Assembly: GCF_001046895.1 (NCBI RefSeq)
Contig: NZ_CAQI01000024.1
Coordinates: forward strand, 31,118-95,117
Length of the DNA: 64,000 nt
DNA from: Pseudarthrobacter siccitolerans
GTDB taxonomy: Bacteria; Actinomycetota; Actinomycetes; Actinomycetales; Micrococcaceae
Direction of reading: 5' to 3'
Made by a program: the position numbers and the translations under genes
Shown here: positions 35,357-44,469 of the stretch, piece by piece
Layout: the number at the start of each line of letters is the position of its first letter
Position numbering within the stretch: the first letter of the stretch is position 1
Notes under the pieces: generated by a model
What the model was told of the DNA's origin: nothing
Database searches by the model: none
Seen by the model: only the letters and a program-made list of their open reading frames with translations

Positions 35357-35839
35357 CTATCCGTTACGGAGGATATCGGCCGCCGAATCGAGGCCTTCCT
35401 GCGTGCCCACGGCAACAAGCAGGTCACCGGTGTGGAGTACGACGTCGGGTCCCGGCGAGGGGAGCACCTCGCCTTCGCGCATGATCGCCACAATGGAGAC
35501 ACCGCAGCGGGTGCGGATGCAGGCTTTCCCCATGGGCTGGTTCTGGAACGGGGATCCCGGCGCGATGGAGAACTGCCGGGTGACGATGCCGGGAACATCC
35601 TTGTGCTCCTCGGTCAGCTTCATGGCGAGGTGCTGCCCGCCCAGCAGGTTGCCAAGGGTTGCTGCCTCTTCCGCGGTCAAGGGGATTGACGCCTGGCAGG
35701 TATCGGGATCATCCCAGGTGGAAACGATGAGTTCCGTCTGGCCTTCCCGCAACTCCACCACGCCGATCCGGCGGCCGGAAGCCGTCATAAAATCCTTCCG
35801 CCGGCCAAGGCCCGGAAGGTTCGTATCATCCACGTTCAT
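35357..35839 (-). CDS. TrkA-C-domain regulatory subunit (KhtT-like)
   Basis: 160 aa cytosolic protein. The N-terminal half is family-specific (GRRIGVVELREGQTELIVST); the C-terminal half (about 88-158) is an RCK_C/TrkA_C ligand-binding domain (CGVSIVAIMREGE, VLHTGDLLVAVGTQEGL). In Bacillus KhtT this domain gates the KhtU antiporter in response to nucleotides and pH; inferred here from the tight linkage to the antiporter. Its ATG overlaps the LacI-gene stop by 4 bases. Confidence 0.86.
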   Translation of the reverse strand: MNVDDTNLPGLGRRKDFMTASGRRIGVVELREGQTELIVSTWDDPDTCQASIPLTAEEAATLGNLLGGQHLAMKLTEEHKDVPGIVTRQFSIAPGSPFQNQPMGKACIRTRCGVSIVAIMREGEVLPSPGPDVVLHTGDLLVAVGTQEGLDSAADILRNG

Positions 35840-36894
35840 AATTCCAGCCTAGTCTCCCGCGGAGCGGTTGGGGCTGGTCCTGAGGATTCCCGCAGGACCA
35901 GCCGCATTCCCGCGGGGCCGGGCTCCGGGACCGCAGGAGCATCGGGAGTCAGCGCCGCGAGGAGCTGCAGCATGCCGCGGCTTCCTTCGGCCTCCAGATC
36001 CATGTGCACGGTGGTCAGCGACGGCACCAGGAACGCGGCTTCGGGATGGTCGTCCCATCCCACGACGCTGACGTCCCCGGGAACGCTGAAACCAAGGTCG
36101 TGAAGGGCGCGCATGGCTCCAATGGCAAGGTGGTCGTTGGCGGCGAAGATGGCTGTGATGGAGGAATCGGCCATCAGGGTCCGCGCCGCTTGGTAGCCGG
36201 ACGCGGAGCTCCACCCAGTTTCAATGGCGCCCCCATCCTCAACGCCCGCTTCGCTGACCGCCTGGCGGTAGACGGCCAGGCGGTTGCGGGCGGATGGCCA
36301 TTCCTGTGGTCCCGCGATGTGGGCGATCCGGCGGTGTCCGAGGCCGGCGAGGTGGGCAATGATGGCCCGAGCCGCCGAACCGTCGGAGATCCTGCCCTGG
36401 CCGCGCATCCTGTCGTCGTAGTCCCCGGCCACCACCACGGGGATGCGCTCCTGTGCCTGGAGGAGGTCCGCGCCTGCAAGGGGCACAAAGGACAGGGCTC
36501 CGGCGAAGGGGCCGCCGTCGAGAATGCTGCGCAGCCTGGCCGTGCGTTCCGGGCCCGTTCCCTCCAGGGCGACGACGTCGAGCTGGTAGCCGGCCGCCCG
36601 GGCGCTGGCGGCCGCGCCTTCGACCATCCGGGACGGAAAGTAGGGGAAAGCGCCCGGGACGAGGGCCAGCAGCCTGTACGTTGATTTCGTCCGCAGTGAA
36701 CGGGCAGTGAGGTTGGGCGTGTAGTTCAGTTCCGCCATGGCCCGCGCCACCTTTTCGGACGTTGATGCCTTCAGCTTGGAACGGTCGGCCATGTACCGCG
36801 AGACGGTCTGGTGCGATACCCCGGCCAGCTGCGCCACCTCATAGATGGTGGCGGCCCGGGCGGGTTGCGGTGCGTCGGCAGATAACGGCGTCAC
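35836..36894 (-). CDS. LacI-family transcriptional regulator
   Basis: 352 aa from the GTG at 36894, which overlaps the upstream cupin gene by 4 bases (GTGA). Helix-turn-helix at residues about 18-40 (IYEVAQLAGVSHQTVSRYMA), hinge LNYTPNLTARSLR, then a sugar-binding core (FAANDHLAIGAMRALHDLG; VVGWDDHPEAAFLVPSLTTV). Two LacI-type palindromes precede the operon's first gene, so it probably autoregulates the whole operon in response to a sugar or sugar acid. Ligand unknown. Confidence 0.92.
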   Translation of the reverse strand: MTPLSADAPQPARAATIYEVAQLAGVSHQTVSRYMADRSKLKASTSEKVARAMAELNYTPNLTARSLRTKSTYRLLALVPGAFPYFPSRMVEGAAASARAAGYQLDVVALEGTGPERTARLRSILDGGPFAGALSFVPLAGADLLQAQERIPVVVAGDYDDRMRGQGRISDGSAARAIIAHLAGLGHRRIAHIAGPQEWPSARNRLAVYRQAVSEAGVEDGGAIETGWSSASGYQAARTLMADSSITAIFAANDHLAIGAMRALHDLGFSVPGDVSVVGWDDHPEAAFLVPSLTTVHMDLEAEGSRGMLQLLAALTPDAPAVPEPGPAGMRLVLRESSGPAPTAPRETRLEL

Positions 36895-37634
36895 AGCCTG
36901 GAGTCTTCCCACGTGGTCAGACGGCCGCACATACCAAGGCCCTCCTGCGGACGCTGCTGAGCGCGCATCACCGCCGCTGCCGCCATGGAGGCAGCGGAGC
37001 CGGCCCCCAGGTCGTCCAGCGCCTTCCCTGTTGTTTCCATCTGTTTCCGGACGTTCGCCGCCCAGATCTGTTTCCAGCGTTCCACACTGGGGCGGACCAG
37101 GGCCGCGGCCAGCCGGTGGAACTCCAGCAGCGCCTCCGGCCCCTCCCGGAGCACGGAGGTGCGCAGCTCCTCGTATCCTTCCAGGGCAAGGTCACGACGG
37201 CGGCGCGCAGCGGCAGCGGCGGCCGGCTGGCCTGCGTCGCGGGGCAGAGTGGCGTGCCCTGCGTACAGGACCGGGTCTTCCAGGATGTGCCGCGGGAAGG
37301 TCAGGACGGCGTCGCCGGCTTCCGGCAGGCCGGCATTGGACATCACAACATGCAGCGTGAGCCCGCCAGTGTTAATCAGCCGGTGAACGGTTCCTGGGCT
37401 GAACCACAGCAGCGATCCCAAGGCCAGGGGGTGCTCTGCGGCGCCGTCCATGCTGATGGTGTCCACCCGGCCCGTCCCGGCCGTGACCAGGTAGGCCTCG
37501 GACGAGACGGTGTGCACATGCGGGGAGCCGCCACAGAGGCCATCGGCAGCTTCCCAGTCATAAACGCGCAGTCCGGTCACCGCGGTGCCGCCGGGGAAGC
37601 CGGGAGCTGGGGCGGTGTTCACTGGCCTGGTCAC
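36891..37634 (-). CDS. cupin-domain protein in sugar operon
   Basis: 247 aa. The N-terminal cupin barrel has metal-type motif HVHTVSSEAYLVTAGTG (His, His, Glu at residues about 39-46) and second motif WFSPGTVHRLIN. The C-terminal 100 residues are helical and Ala/Arg-rich with no recognised family. It may be an isomerase, epimerase or ligand sensor for the same substrate as its neighbours. Four-base overlaps on both sides couple it to the DUF6807 gene and the LacI gene. Confidence 0.8.
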   Translation of the reverse strand: MTRPVNTAPAPGFPGGTAVTGLRVYDWEAADGLCGGSPHVHTVSSEAYLVTAGTGRVDTISMDGAAEHPLALGSLLWFSPGTVHRLINTGGLTLHVVMSNAGLPEAGDAVLTFPRHILEDPVLYAGHATLPRDAGQPAAAAAARRRRDLALEGYEELRTSVLREGPEALLEFHRLAAALVRPSVERWKQIWAANVRKQMETTGKALDDLGAGSAASMAAAAVMRAQQRPQEGLGMCGRLTTWEDSRL

Positions 37635-38635
37635 CGCCCTGCCGCCGGGGAGGCGGGCGCCCCGGCCAGGACTTCGCGGGCTGTGGCTGCCAGGGCTTCG
37701 GCCCGGACGGCATCCGACTCCCCGTCAGCGATGACGACGCCGTACCGGTAGCGGAGCGTGGAACCCGCCTTGAACAGGACTTCCTGGCTGAAGAACGGTG
37801 CCGGGCCCATGCAGGCGAAAGGCTCGGACCGGGCAAACCATTCGGGCTCGCCGTGTTCGCTGCCGGGCTGGTCCACCATCACCACGGTGGAGAACCGGCA
37901 CGTCTCGTCGTGTTGGCCCACGAAGGAAAGCCACGGTGCCCGCTGCCCGCGCAACTCTTCGCCCGTGGCGCCGCCGGGTCCGATGATTGCGCCCCCGGCG
38001 AAGGACCGCGGTCCGCGCCAGAACAGGCCGCCGTACCCGGCGTTGTCCCGCCCCTCCGTGGTGGGCGAGCCGATGTGGATGTCCTCGCCGGACACGTTGG
38101 TCATGGCCGAATCGAAAACCAGGACGTAGCTGGTGTCAGAGCCCGGCACCACCTCGAAGGTCCGCTCTTCCTCGACCACCACGGTTCCCTGCTGGGTGAT
38201 CCACTGCAGCGTGTGGGAGAAACTGAACCGCCCGCCGTCGTCCGTTACCTTGCGGAGTTCCCGGTGCCGCATGGCGCCGTTGTTGGGCAGCCACTGGTAG
38301 TCCTGCCCGCGCCGGTAGCTGGGACCGCCCCAGAAATTGTCCGGGCCCAGGTGGGGCAGCGACCAGGCGATGCCCTTGTGCCACACATGGTCGTGTGGCC
38401 GGTACGCGGTGACCAGGTCGCCGGTCCTGGTGCGCACCGGGTGGAAGTAGGGCCGCGGCGATTCCACCTGCGGATCGTTGGCCGCGTACGTGTAGGCCAG
38501 GATGGGAACGCGGTCCAGGGAAACAGCCACGGCGGCGCCGTCGTCAGCCCAGCTGAAGGGACTGCCGGGGGAGGAGCCTGCGCTGTTGGGGTTGCCGGAC
38601 TCTGCGGTGCTGAATGCTTCGGTGGGACTGTTCAC
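37631..38635 (-). CDS. DUF6807 ('PmoA family') protein
   Basis: 334 aa, beta-rich. YFHPVRTRTGDLVTAYRPHDHVWHKG is followed by FWGGPSYRR and a C-terminal MGPAPFFSQEVLFK, the signature of the family misnamed PmoA in databases. It has nothing to do with particulate methane monooxygenase. Genes of this family sit beside Gfo/Idh/MocA oxidoreductases in sugar-catabolic loci, as here; the reaction is unknown. Overlaps both neighbours by 4 bases. Confidence 0.85.
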   Translation of the reverse strand: MNSPTEAFSTAESGNPNSAGSSPGSPFSWADDGAAVAVSLDRVPILAYTYAANDPQVESPRPYFHPVRTRTGDLVTAYRPHDHVWHKGIAWSLPHLGPDNFWGGPSYRRGQDYQWLPNNGAMRHRELRKVTDDGGRFSFSHTLQWITQQGTVVVEEERTFEVVPGSDTSYVLVFDSAMTNVSGEDIHIGSPTTEGRDNAGYGGLFWRGPRSFAGGAIIGPGGATGEELRGQRAPWLSFVGQHDETCRFSTVVMVDQPGSEHGEPEWFARSEPFACMGPAPFFSQEVLFKAGSTLRYRYGVVIADGESDAVRAEALAATAREVLAGAPASPAAGR

Positions 38636-39732
38636 GCGTTGCTCTTTTCGAGTTTCCAGGGTTCCAGCCGGCCGTCGGCGCGGTCAAAGAACGGGTTTCC
38701 TTCGGTGATGTCGCCGCGCCGGACGGTCTTGCCCGTGATGGCGGAAGCGTAGATGGCGGCGGCAAGTTCCATGGTGGGGTAGGCATCGGCGAGGGTGACG
38801 GGCGGGACCGAGCCTGAGCTGATGGCCTCGATGATGTACCTGTACTGCGCCGGGTGCCCGCTGGGGGTTGCGGGGGAGCCGTCTGCCCAGAGGCTGGCAA
38901 GATGTTCCTGTCCGGGGGCAGGGGTGAAGCGCCAGTGGGAGTCGTCGTAGCCATAGAGGTGCTCGAGTTCCACAGTGGCGTTCTCGTAGTCAAAGCGGAG
39001 CTGGGAGGTTTCCCGCGGCGAGATGACGGAATTGATGATGGTGCTCAGGGCGCCGGATTCAAAACGGACGATGGCGGTGGAGACGTCCTCCGTTTCCGTA
39101 CGGCGCGCAAGCCTGCCGGCGAAGGCCGTGACTTCCTGCCAGGGTCCCCACAGGTGCAGCAGGAGGTCGAACTGGTGGATTCCGTGGCCCATGGTGGGTC
39201 CGCCGCCTTCAACATCCCAGAGGCCCCGCCAGGGAACATCGAAATACTCCTGGTTGCGGAACCAGAGGGTGTTGCAGAATCCGGTGAGTGCGGCACCCAG
39301 GGCTCCGGACTCCTGCAGGGCTGCCAGCTTGCGTGCTGGGCTGCCGAAGCGGTGCTGGAATATACAGCTGACGTGCTTTCCGGAGGCGCGTTCGGCGTCC
39401 TGCAGTTCCCGCATCTGCCGCAGTGACAGGGCGGGAGGCTTCTCCAGCACCACGTTCAGGCCAAGGGAGAGGGCTTCGATCGCCAGCGAAGCGTGCGACG
39501 ACGGCGGGGTGCACACCGCCACGACGTCCAGGCCCGCTTCCGCAGCTGCTGCCAGGCTGGGTGCGGTTTGGGCGAAGCCCGTTGTTGCTGCGAATTCAGT
39601 GGCCCTGGTGGTGTCGAGGTCTACGGCGACCACAAGTTCTGCACCCGCCAGCTTCAGGGCTTCAGCGTGGGCGTGGGCGATGCCGCCCGTACCGACAATG
39701 CCTGCGCGGGGCCTTTGCAGGGGCTGGTCCAT
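38632..39732 (-). CDS. Gfo/Idh/MocA-family oxidoreductase
   Basis: 366 aa. N-terminal Rossmann motif GIVGTGGIAHAHAEALK (residues 11-27), VCTPPSSHASLAIEAL, and the catalytic-lysine motif VVLEKPPALS (Lys near residue 98), followed by the alpha/beta C-domain (GGGPTMGHGIHQFDLLLHLWG). NAD(P)-dependent dehydrogenase of sugars, inositols or related polyols; substrate unknown. It is first gene of the operon, with LacI-type operators 14-63 bp upstream. Confidence 0.9.
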   Translation of the reverse strand: MDQPLQRPRAGIVGTGGIAHAHAEALKLAGAELVVAVDLDTTRATEFAATTGFAQTAPSLAAAAEAGLDVVAVCTPPSSHASLAIEALSLGLNVVLEKPPALSLRQMRELQDAERASGKHVSCIFQHRFGSPARKLAALQESGALGAALTGFCNTLWFRNQEYFDVPWRGLWDVEGGGPTMGHGIHQFDLLLHLWGPWQEVTAFAGRLARRTETEDVSTAIVRFESGALSTIINSVISPRETSQLRFDYENATVELEHLYGYDDSHWRFTPAPGQEHLASLWADGSPATPSGHPAQYRYIIEAISSGSVPPVTLADAYPTMELAAAIYASAITGKTVRRGDITEGNPFFDRADGRLEPWKLEKSNA

Positions 39733-39745
39733 GGGACTCCTCGTC

Positions 39746-39795
39746 TTTGAAAGGTTTCAAACTTACGACCGGAACAAGTATGTGATCGATAACAT
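39746..39795. promoter_or_regulatory. two LacI-type operators upstream of the sugar operon
   Basis: TTTGAAA-GG-TTTCAAA (39746-39761) has perfect 7-bp arms. ATGTGATCGATAACAT (39780-39795) is palindromic at 7 of 8 pairs around ATCGAT. Both resemble LacI-family sites, and they lie between the MFS stop and the oxidoreductase start. They probably bind the LacI regulator encoded fourth in the operon. Confidence 0.78.
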
Positions 39796-39833
39796 CAGCC
39801 GTCAAGACCTGCAGCCGGCAGTGTTCAGGGAGG

Positions 39834-41246
39834 CTAAGCGGCGGGAACGACTGCGATGGGCGCCTTGTCCGGGGACTTCACAGGCAGCAGGACCAGGAGC
39901 CCGGCCAGGAGCACCACCATGATGCCGAGGATGCCCCAGCGTTGCGCTTCACCCGGCGCCGCCAGCGGGGTGGCAACGGCGATGCAGAGGGTGAACAGGG
40001 CAGGTGCCAGGAAACTCACGGCCCGGCCGGTGGTGGCGTAGAGCCCGAAAAGCTCGCCCGACTCCCCGTGCGGGGCAAGGCGCGCCAGGTAGGCGCGGGA
40101 TGAGGACTGTGCCGGGCCCACAAACAAGCACAGGAAGAGTCCGAAGACCCAGAAGGTGGTGGATCCCTGCCAGTCCATGCCGAAGAAGGAATACGTCGCG
40201 TTACCCAGCACCAGGATGAGTGTTCCGGCGATCAGCAGCCCGATCAAGGACCCGATGATCACCGCCTTGGGGCCTGCCTTGTCGTCGAGGAAGCCGCCGA
40301 TGATGGCCCCAACAGCCGCCACCACATTCCCAAAGATCGCGAAGAAGATCACCTGGGGCAGCTCAAAGCCGAAGGTGCCCGCGGCAATGATTCCACCAAA
40401 GGTAAACACCGCTGCCAGGCCATCACGGAAAACTGCGCTGGCCAGCAGGAAATAGATGGTGTGCGGGCTGGTGGCGTAGATGGCCTTGATCCGCCGGATC
40501 AGCAGCCCGTAGCTGGCCACGATACCCAGCCGCCGGGCCTGCGCGGTTCTGGGCAGCTCCGGGACGGCGAACAGCACCGGCAGGGCGAAGACGAAGAACC
40601 ACAGGGCTGAGAAGACCGCCACAAGCCGGATATTCAGGCTGTCCTGGGTGGAGGCCCCGAACCATTCGAAGCTCGGCTGGACGAACAGCTGCAGGACAAT
40701 CAGCAGTGCCACAATCCCGCCCAGGTAACCGGCACCCCAGCCCAGCCCGCTGACCTTGCCGATGTTCCGGGGCGTGGAGATCTGGGCCAGCATCGCGTTG
40801 TAGTTCACGCCCGCGAACTCGAAGAACACGTTGCCCAAAGCGATCAGGGACACGCCCAGAAGCAGGAACTCGGGCCGGGGAAACACAAAGAAGCACAGGG
40901 CGGTAAGGATGGCGACGGCGGCCGTGTTGACTCCCAGCCACAGCTTGCGCCGTCCGCCGGCGTCCGAGCGCTGCCCGGTGACCGGGGCCAGCAATGCGAT
41001 GGCGAAACCGGCGATGGCAAGAGCGCCGCCCAGGACCGCCGAGGCCTGGTCTTCGCCGCCGAACGCGTTCGAGGTGAGATACACCGTAAAGACGAACGTG
41101 GTCATCACTGCGTTGAAGGCCGCCGAACCCCAGTCCCAGGAAGCCCAGGCCAGGACGCGGCCCTTGCCCGTGACATGGTTCCCCGATTCAAGTTCGGAGG
41201 ACGGCTGCGTTGCCCCGGGAGCGCTGGCGCTGTTCATACGATGCAT
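39834..41246 (-). CDS. MFS transporter, UMF1/Atg22-like
   Basis: 470 aa, about 12 helices. ASWDWGSAAFNAVMTTFVFTVYL at the first helix, NYNAMLAQISTPRNIGKVSGLGWGAGYLGG in the middle and FVGPAQSSSRAYLARLAPHGESGELFGLY late are hallmarks of the Atg22-like/UMF1 group. The transported compound is unknown; basic amino acids or other nutrients are possible. It lies upstream of, and in the same direction as, the LacI operon but is separated by the operator region. ATG 41246 and ATG 41237 are both possible starts and both lie in a palindrome. Confidence 0.85.
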   Translation of the reverse strand: MHRMNSASAPGATQPSSELESGNHVTGKGRVLAWASWDWGSAAFNAVMTTFVFTVYLTSNAFGGEDQASAVLGGALAIAGFAIALLAPVTGQRSDAGGRRKLWLGVNTAAVAILTALCFFVFPRPEFLLLGVSLIALGNVFFEFAGVNYNAMLAQISTPRNIGKVSGLGWGAGYLGGIVALLIVLQLFVQPSFEWFGASTQDSLNIRLVAVFSALWFFVFALPVLFAVPELPRTAQARRLGIVASYGLLIRRIKAIYATSPHTIYFLLASAVFRDGLAAVFTFGGIIAAGTFGFELPQVIFFAIFGNVVAAVGAIIGGFLDDKAGPKAVIIGSLIGLLIAGTLILVLGNATYSFFGMDWQGSTTFWVFGLFLCLFVGPAQSSSRAYLARLAPHGESGELFGLYATTGRAVSFLAPALFTLCIAVATPLAAPGEAQRWGILGIMVVLLAGLLVLLPVKSPDKAPIAVVPAA

Positions 41247-41251
41247 CGTAT
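41236..41251. promoter_or_regulatory. 16-bp perfect palindrome over the MFS start codons
   Basis: ATACGATGCATCGTAT is a perfect palindrome that contains both candidate ATG codons of the UMF1-type transporter. It could be an operator blocking initiation or an mRNA hairpin; the binding protein is not identified. Confidence 0.5.
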
Positions 41252-41433
41252 CCGCCCATGGCGAACAGAACCCGGAGCTTCCGCCCGTGACACCGGGAAA
41301 ACCGGCGGGAGGATACAGCAGCCCGGGAAGAATGGGTACCGGCTCTTGGTAAACTGGACCCTCCCGGACCTAACGAATGAACCGCCTGCTCCAACTTTTG
41401 ACAATCCAATCCCTGACGAACGCGGAGATATCA

Positions 41434-44400
41434 GTGATCACAGTCCTTGCCGTGCACTTTTCGGTGGCTGTGCTTGCGCCGTTCCTCTTCAGGGCATGGG
41501 GCCGGAACGCTTTTTACGCACTGGCAGTGGTTCCCGCGGCGTCCTTCGCCTGGCTGTTGTTCCAGCACGCTCCCGTGTACTCCGCGGAGGGCGCGGTGGC
41601 CGAAGTGGTGCCGTGGATCCCGGGCCTGCAGCTTGAGTTCGCTTTCCGGATGGACGCCCTGGCCTGGGTGATGTCCCTGCTGGTGCTGGGAGTCGGCTCG
41701 CTGGTGCTGGTCTACTGCGCACGGTACTTCAAGACAAAGGACCAGGACCTCGGCGGCTTCGGGGCCCAGCTCCTGGCCTTTGCCGGGGCAATGTTCGGCC
41801 TGGTGGTGGCGGACGATCTGCTGCTGCTGTTCATTTTCTGGGAACTCACCACCATCCTGTCCTACCTGCTGATCGGGTTCGCCCGCACCAGGCTGGCAGC
41901 CCGGCGGTCCGCGCTGCAGGCGCTGATGGTCACCACCGCGGGCGGCCTTGCCATGCTGGTGGGCCTCATTATGCTCGGGCACGCCGCGGGTACCTACCGG
42001 ATCTCCGCCATCCTCCAGCAGGCGCCGGAGCTGATCAACGGAACGTCCGCTGCTGTGGTGAGTGCCGCCGTCGTCCTTATCCTGGTGGGCGCCATCACCA
42101 AGTCCGCGCTGGTCCCCTTCCACTTCTGGCTTCCCGGCGCCATGGCGGCACCCACGCCTGTCAGCGCCTACCTGCACGCTGCGGCCATGGTCAAGGCAGG
42201 CATCTACCTCGTGGCCCGGCTTGCGCCGGGCTTCGCCGAAACGCCCTTCTGGCAGCCGGTGGTGCTGGGCCTCGGGCTGGCGACGATGCTGGTGGGCGGT
42301 TACCGCGCGCTGCGCCAGACGGACATCAAGCTCATCCTCGCCTACGGCACGGTCAGCCAGTTGGGTTTCCTCACCATGGTGGTGGGGCTCGGCACCCCGG
42401 ATGCCGCCCTCGCCGGCCTGGCAATGCTGCTGGCCCATGGCCTGTTCAAAGCCACCCTGTTCCTGGTGGTGGGCATCATCGACCACCAGTCGGGCACCCG
42501 CGATGTCACCAAGCTCTCCGGGGTCTTCCGGTCCTCACGGGCCCTGGGCATCGTGGCCGCGATCGGCGCCGCGTCCATGGCCGGTGTCCCGCTCCTGGGC
42601 GGATTTGTGGCCAAGGAATCCGTGCTGGAGGCGTTCGTCCACCACTCCGGTAGCTCCGACGCCTGGGGAACACTGGTTCTCGCGGGACTGGTGCTGGGAT
42701 CCGTCCTCACCTTCGCGTACAGCGCCCGCTTTATGTGGGGGGCCTTTGCCACGAAGCCGGGCGTGGAACCCACCCCCTTCAAGGCCATCCGGCCCTCATT
42801 CCTGGCCGCGCCTGCCATCCTCAGCGTCCTGACCATCGCCTACGGCCTGTGGCCGGTCCCCGTTGACGCATGGATCCAGCCGTACGCGGCGCTGTTTGCT
42901 TCCACCGCGCCCGACGCCGGCACCCCGGCTGAGCAGGCCGGCCACCTCGCGCTGTGGCATGGCTTCACTCCGGCGCTGGGGCTGACTGCCCTGACCTTTG
43001 CGCTTGGCCTGGCGATGTACTTCGGCCGCAATGCCGTGGCCCGGGCACAGTCGCTGGTGCCGCCATGGGTGGACGCGGACAAGGCCTACCAGCTGACCAT
43101 CGGCGCGCTCGACGATGTGGCCGTCTGGATCACCGGCCGCACCCAGCGCGGTTCGTTGTACTACTACCTGGCAGTCATCCTCAGCGTCGCCTTTGTGCTG
43201 CCCCTGTCGGCCATCCTGCTGGCGGGCAAACCCCTGCCGGAGGGGATCTACCTGATTGATCCCGGCTCCCCGCTCCAGCTGGTGGTGGCTGCGGGCATCG
43301 TGATCGGCGCCCTGGCCGCCGTCAAGGCGAACAAGCGGTTCCTGGCGGTCCTCATGGTGTCGGTCACGGGTTACGGCATTGCCCTGATGTTTGCCCTGCA
43401 GGGTGCGCCGGACCTTGCCCTGACCCAAATGCTGGTGGAGACCATCATCCTGGTGGCCTTCGTGCTGGCGATGCGCAGCCTGCCGCCGGAGCTGCGGGAC
43501 CGCACCGGCGGCAAATACCGGGTGGTGCGGGTGATCATCGGCCTGGGCTTCGGCGCCACCATGGTCTTCGCCGGGATCCAGGCCATGGGTGCCCGGATAG
43601 CGACCCCGGTGTCCCTGGAATTCCCGCGCCTTGCCTACGAGGGCGGCGGCGGGCTGAACATCGTCAACGTGACGCTCGTAGACATCCGGGCGTGGGACAC
43701 CTTTGGTGAAATCAGCGTCCTGGCACTGGCAGCCACTGGCGTGGCAAGCTTGATCTTCGTCCGCGGCCGCGGCGACCGGATCAAGAACTCCGCCACTGTC
43801 GCGGAGGGCACCGTGGGCCGGCTCAGGGGCATCGACCCCGGCACCCGCGACGCCGCAGCGCTCGCCGTCAGCCGTAAATTTGCGGCGTCAGCACGCGACG
43901 CCTGGATCGTTGCCGGCCGCACCCTGGCCCCGGAACGCCGCTCCATCATCTTCGAAGTGGTTACCCGGCTGGTGTTCCACTCGATGATCATCTTCTCGCT
44001 CTACCTCCTGCTCGCCGGCCACAACCTGCCGGGCGGCGGTTTCGCCGGCGGCCTGACGGCAGGGCTCGCGTTGACCATCCGCTACCTTGCCGGCGGCCGG
44101 TTTGAACTGCGTGAAGCGACGCCTGTCAGTGCCGGTGCCCTGCTGGGAATCGGGCTGGCCGTGGCGGCCGCGTCCGGTGCGGTGCCGTTGCTTCTGGGCG
44201 GCCAGGTGTTCCAGACGGCCATCGTGGAACTCTGGCTGCCGGTGTTCGGCGACATCAAGTTCGTCACCTCCACCATCTTCGACATCGGCGTGTACATCGT
44301 GGTGGTGGGCCTGGTGCTGGACGTTCTGCGGAGCCTCGGGGCGGAGATCGACGAGCACTTTGAACAGCGGCACGCCGATCCCGCCAGTGACACGGCCGCC

Positions 44401-44469
44401 AGCCACATGGCCGACGACGGGGAGCCGGAAGGCTTCCCGGCCCAGACCACCTCGAGGGGCCAAGCATGA
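41434..44469 (+). CDS. mnhA: Na+/H+ antiporter subunit A (MnhA/MrpA fused to MnhB)
   Basis: Largest subunit of the multi-subunit Mrp antiporter, related to complex I NuoL. From GTG 41434 (GGAG 6 bases upstream) it is 1011 aa; an ATG at 41377 would add 19 residues without similarity. The N-terminal two thirds are NuoL-like helices (FIFWELTTILSYLLIGF; HFWLPGAMAAPTPVSAYLHAA; AYGTVSQLGFLTMVVGLG). The last 160 residues, from about 835 (IFEVVTRLVFHSMIIFSLYL, NLPGGGFAGGLTAGLAL), are the MnhB domain, a fusion usual in actinobacteria. No separate mnhB exists here. It exports Na+ (or K+) for pH and salt homeostasis. Confidence 0.95.
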   Translation: MITVLAVHFSVAVLAPFLFRAWGRNAFYALAVVPAASFAWLLFQHAPVYSAEGAVAEVVPWIPGLQLEFAFRMDALAWVMSLLVLGVGSLVLVYCARYFKTKDQDLGGFGAQLLAFAGAMFGLVVADDLLLLFIFWELTTILSYLLIGFARTRLAARRSALQALMVTTAGGLAMLVGLIMLGHAAGTYRISAILQQAPELINGTSAAVVSAAVVLILVGAITKSALVPFHFWLPGAMAAPTPVSAYLHAAAMVKAGIYLVARLAPGFAETPFWQPVVLGLGLATMLVGGYRALRQTDIKLILAYGTVSQLGFLTMVVGLGTPDAALAGLAMLLAHGLFKATLFLVVGIIDHQSGTRDVTKLSGVFRSSRALGIVAAIGAASMAGVPLLGGFVAKESVLEAFVHHSGSSDAWGTLVLAGLVLGSVLTFAYSARFMWGAFATKPGVEPTPFKAIRPSFLAAPAILSVLTIAYGLWPVPVDAWIQPYAALFASTAPDAGTPAEQAGHLALWHGFTPALGLTALTFALGLAMYFGRNAVARAQSLVPPWVDADKAYQLTIGALDDVAVWITGRTQRGSLYYYLAVILSVAFVLPLSAILLAGKPLPEGIYLIDPGSPLQLVVAAGIVIGALAAVKANKRFLAVLMVSVTGYGIALMFALQGAPDLALTQMLVETIILVAFVLAMRSLPPELRDRTGGKYRVVRVIIGLGFGATMVFAGIQAMGARIATPVSLEFPRLAYEGGGGLNIVNVTLVDIRAWDTFGEISVLALAATGVASLIFVRGRGDRIKNSATVAEGTVGRLRGIDPGTRDAAALAVSRKFAASARDAWIVAGRTLAPERRSIIFEVVTRLVFHSMIIFSLYLLLAGHNLPGGGFAGGLTAGLALTIRYLAGGRFELREATPVSAGALLGIGLAVAAASGAVPLLLGGQVFQTAIVELWLPVFGDIKFVTSTIFDIGVYIVVVGLVLDVLRSLGAEIDEHFEQRHADPASDTAASHMADDGEPEGFPAQTTSRGQA

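Noticed and set aside
37631..38635. Possible methane monooxygenase because of the PmoA family label
   Set aside because: The family name is a database misnomer for DUF6807; no membrane helices or copper motifs, and no pmoB/pmoC nearby.
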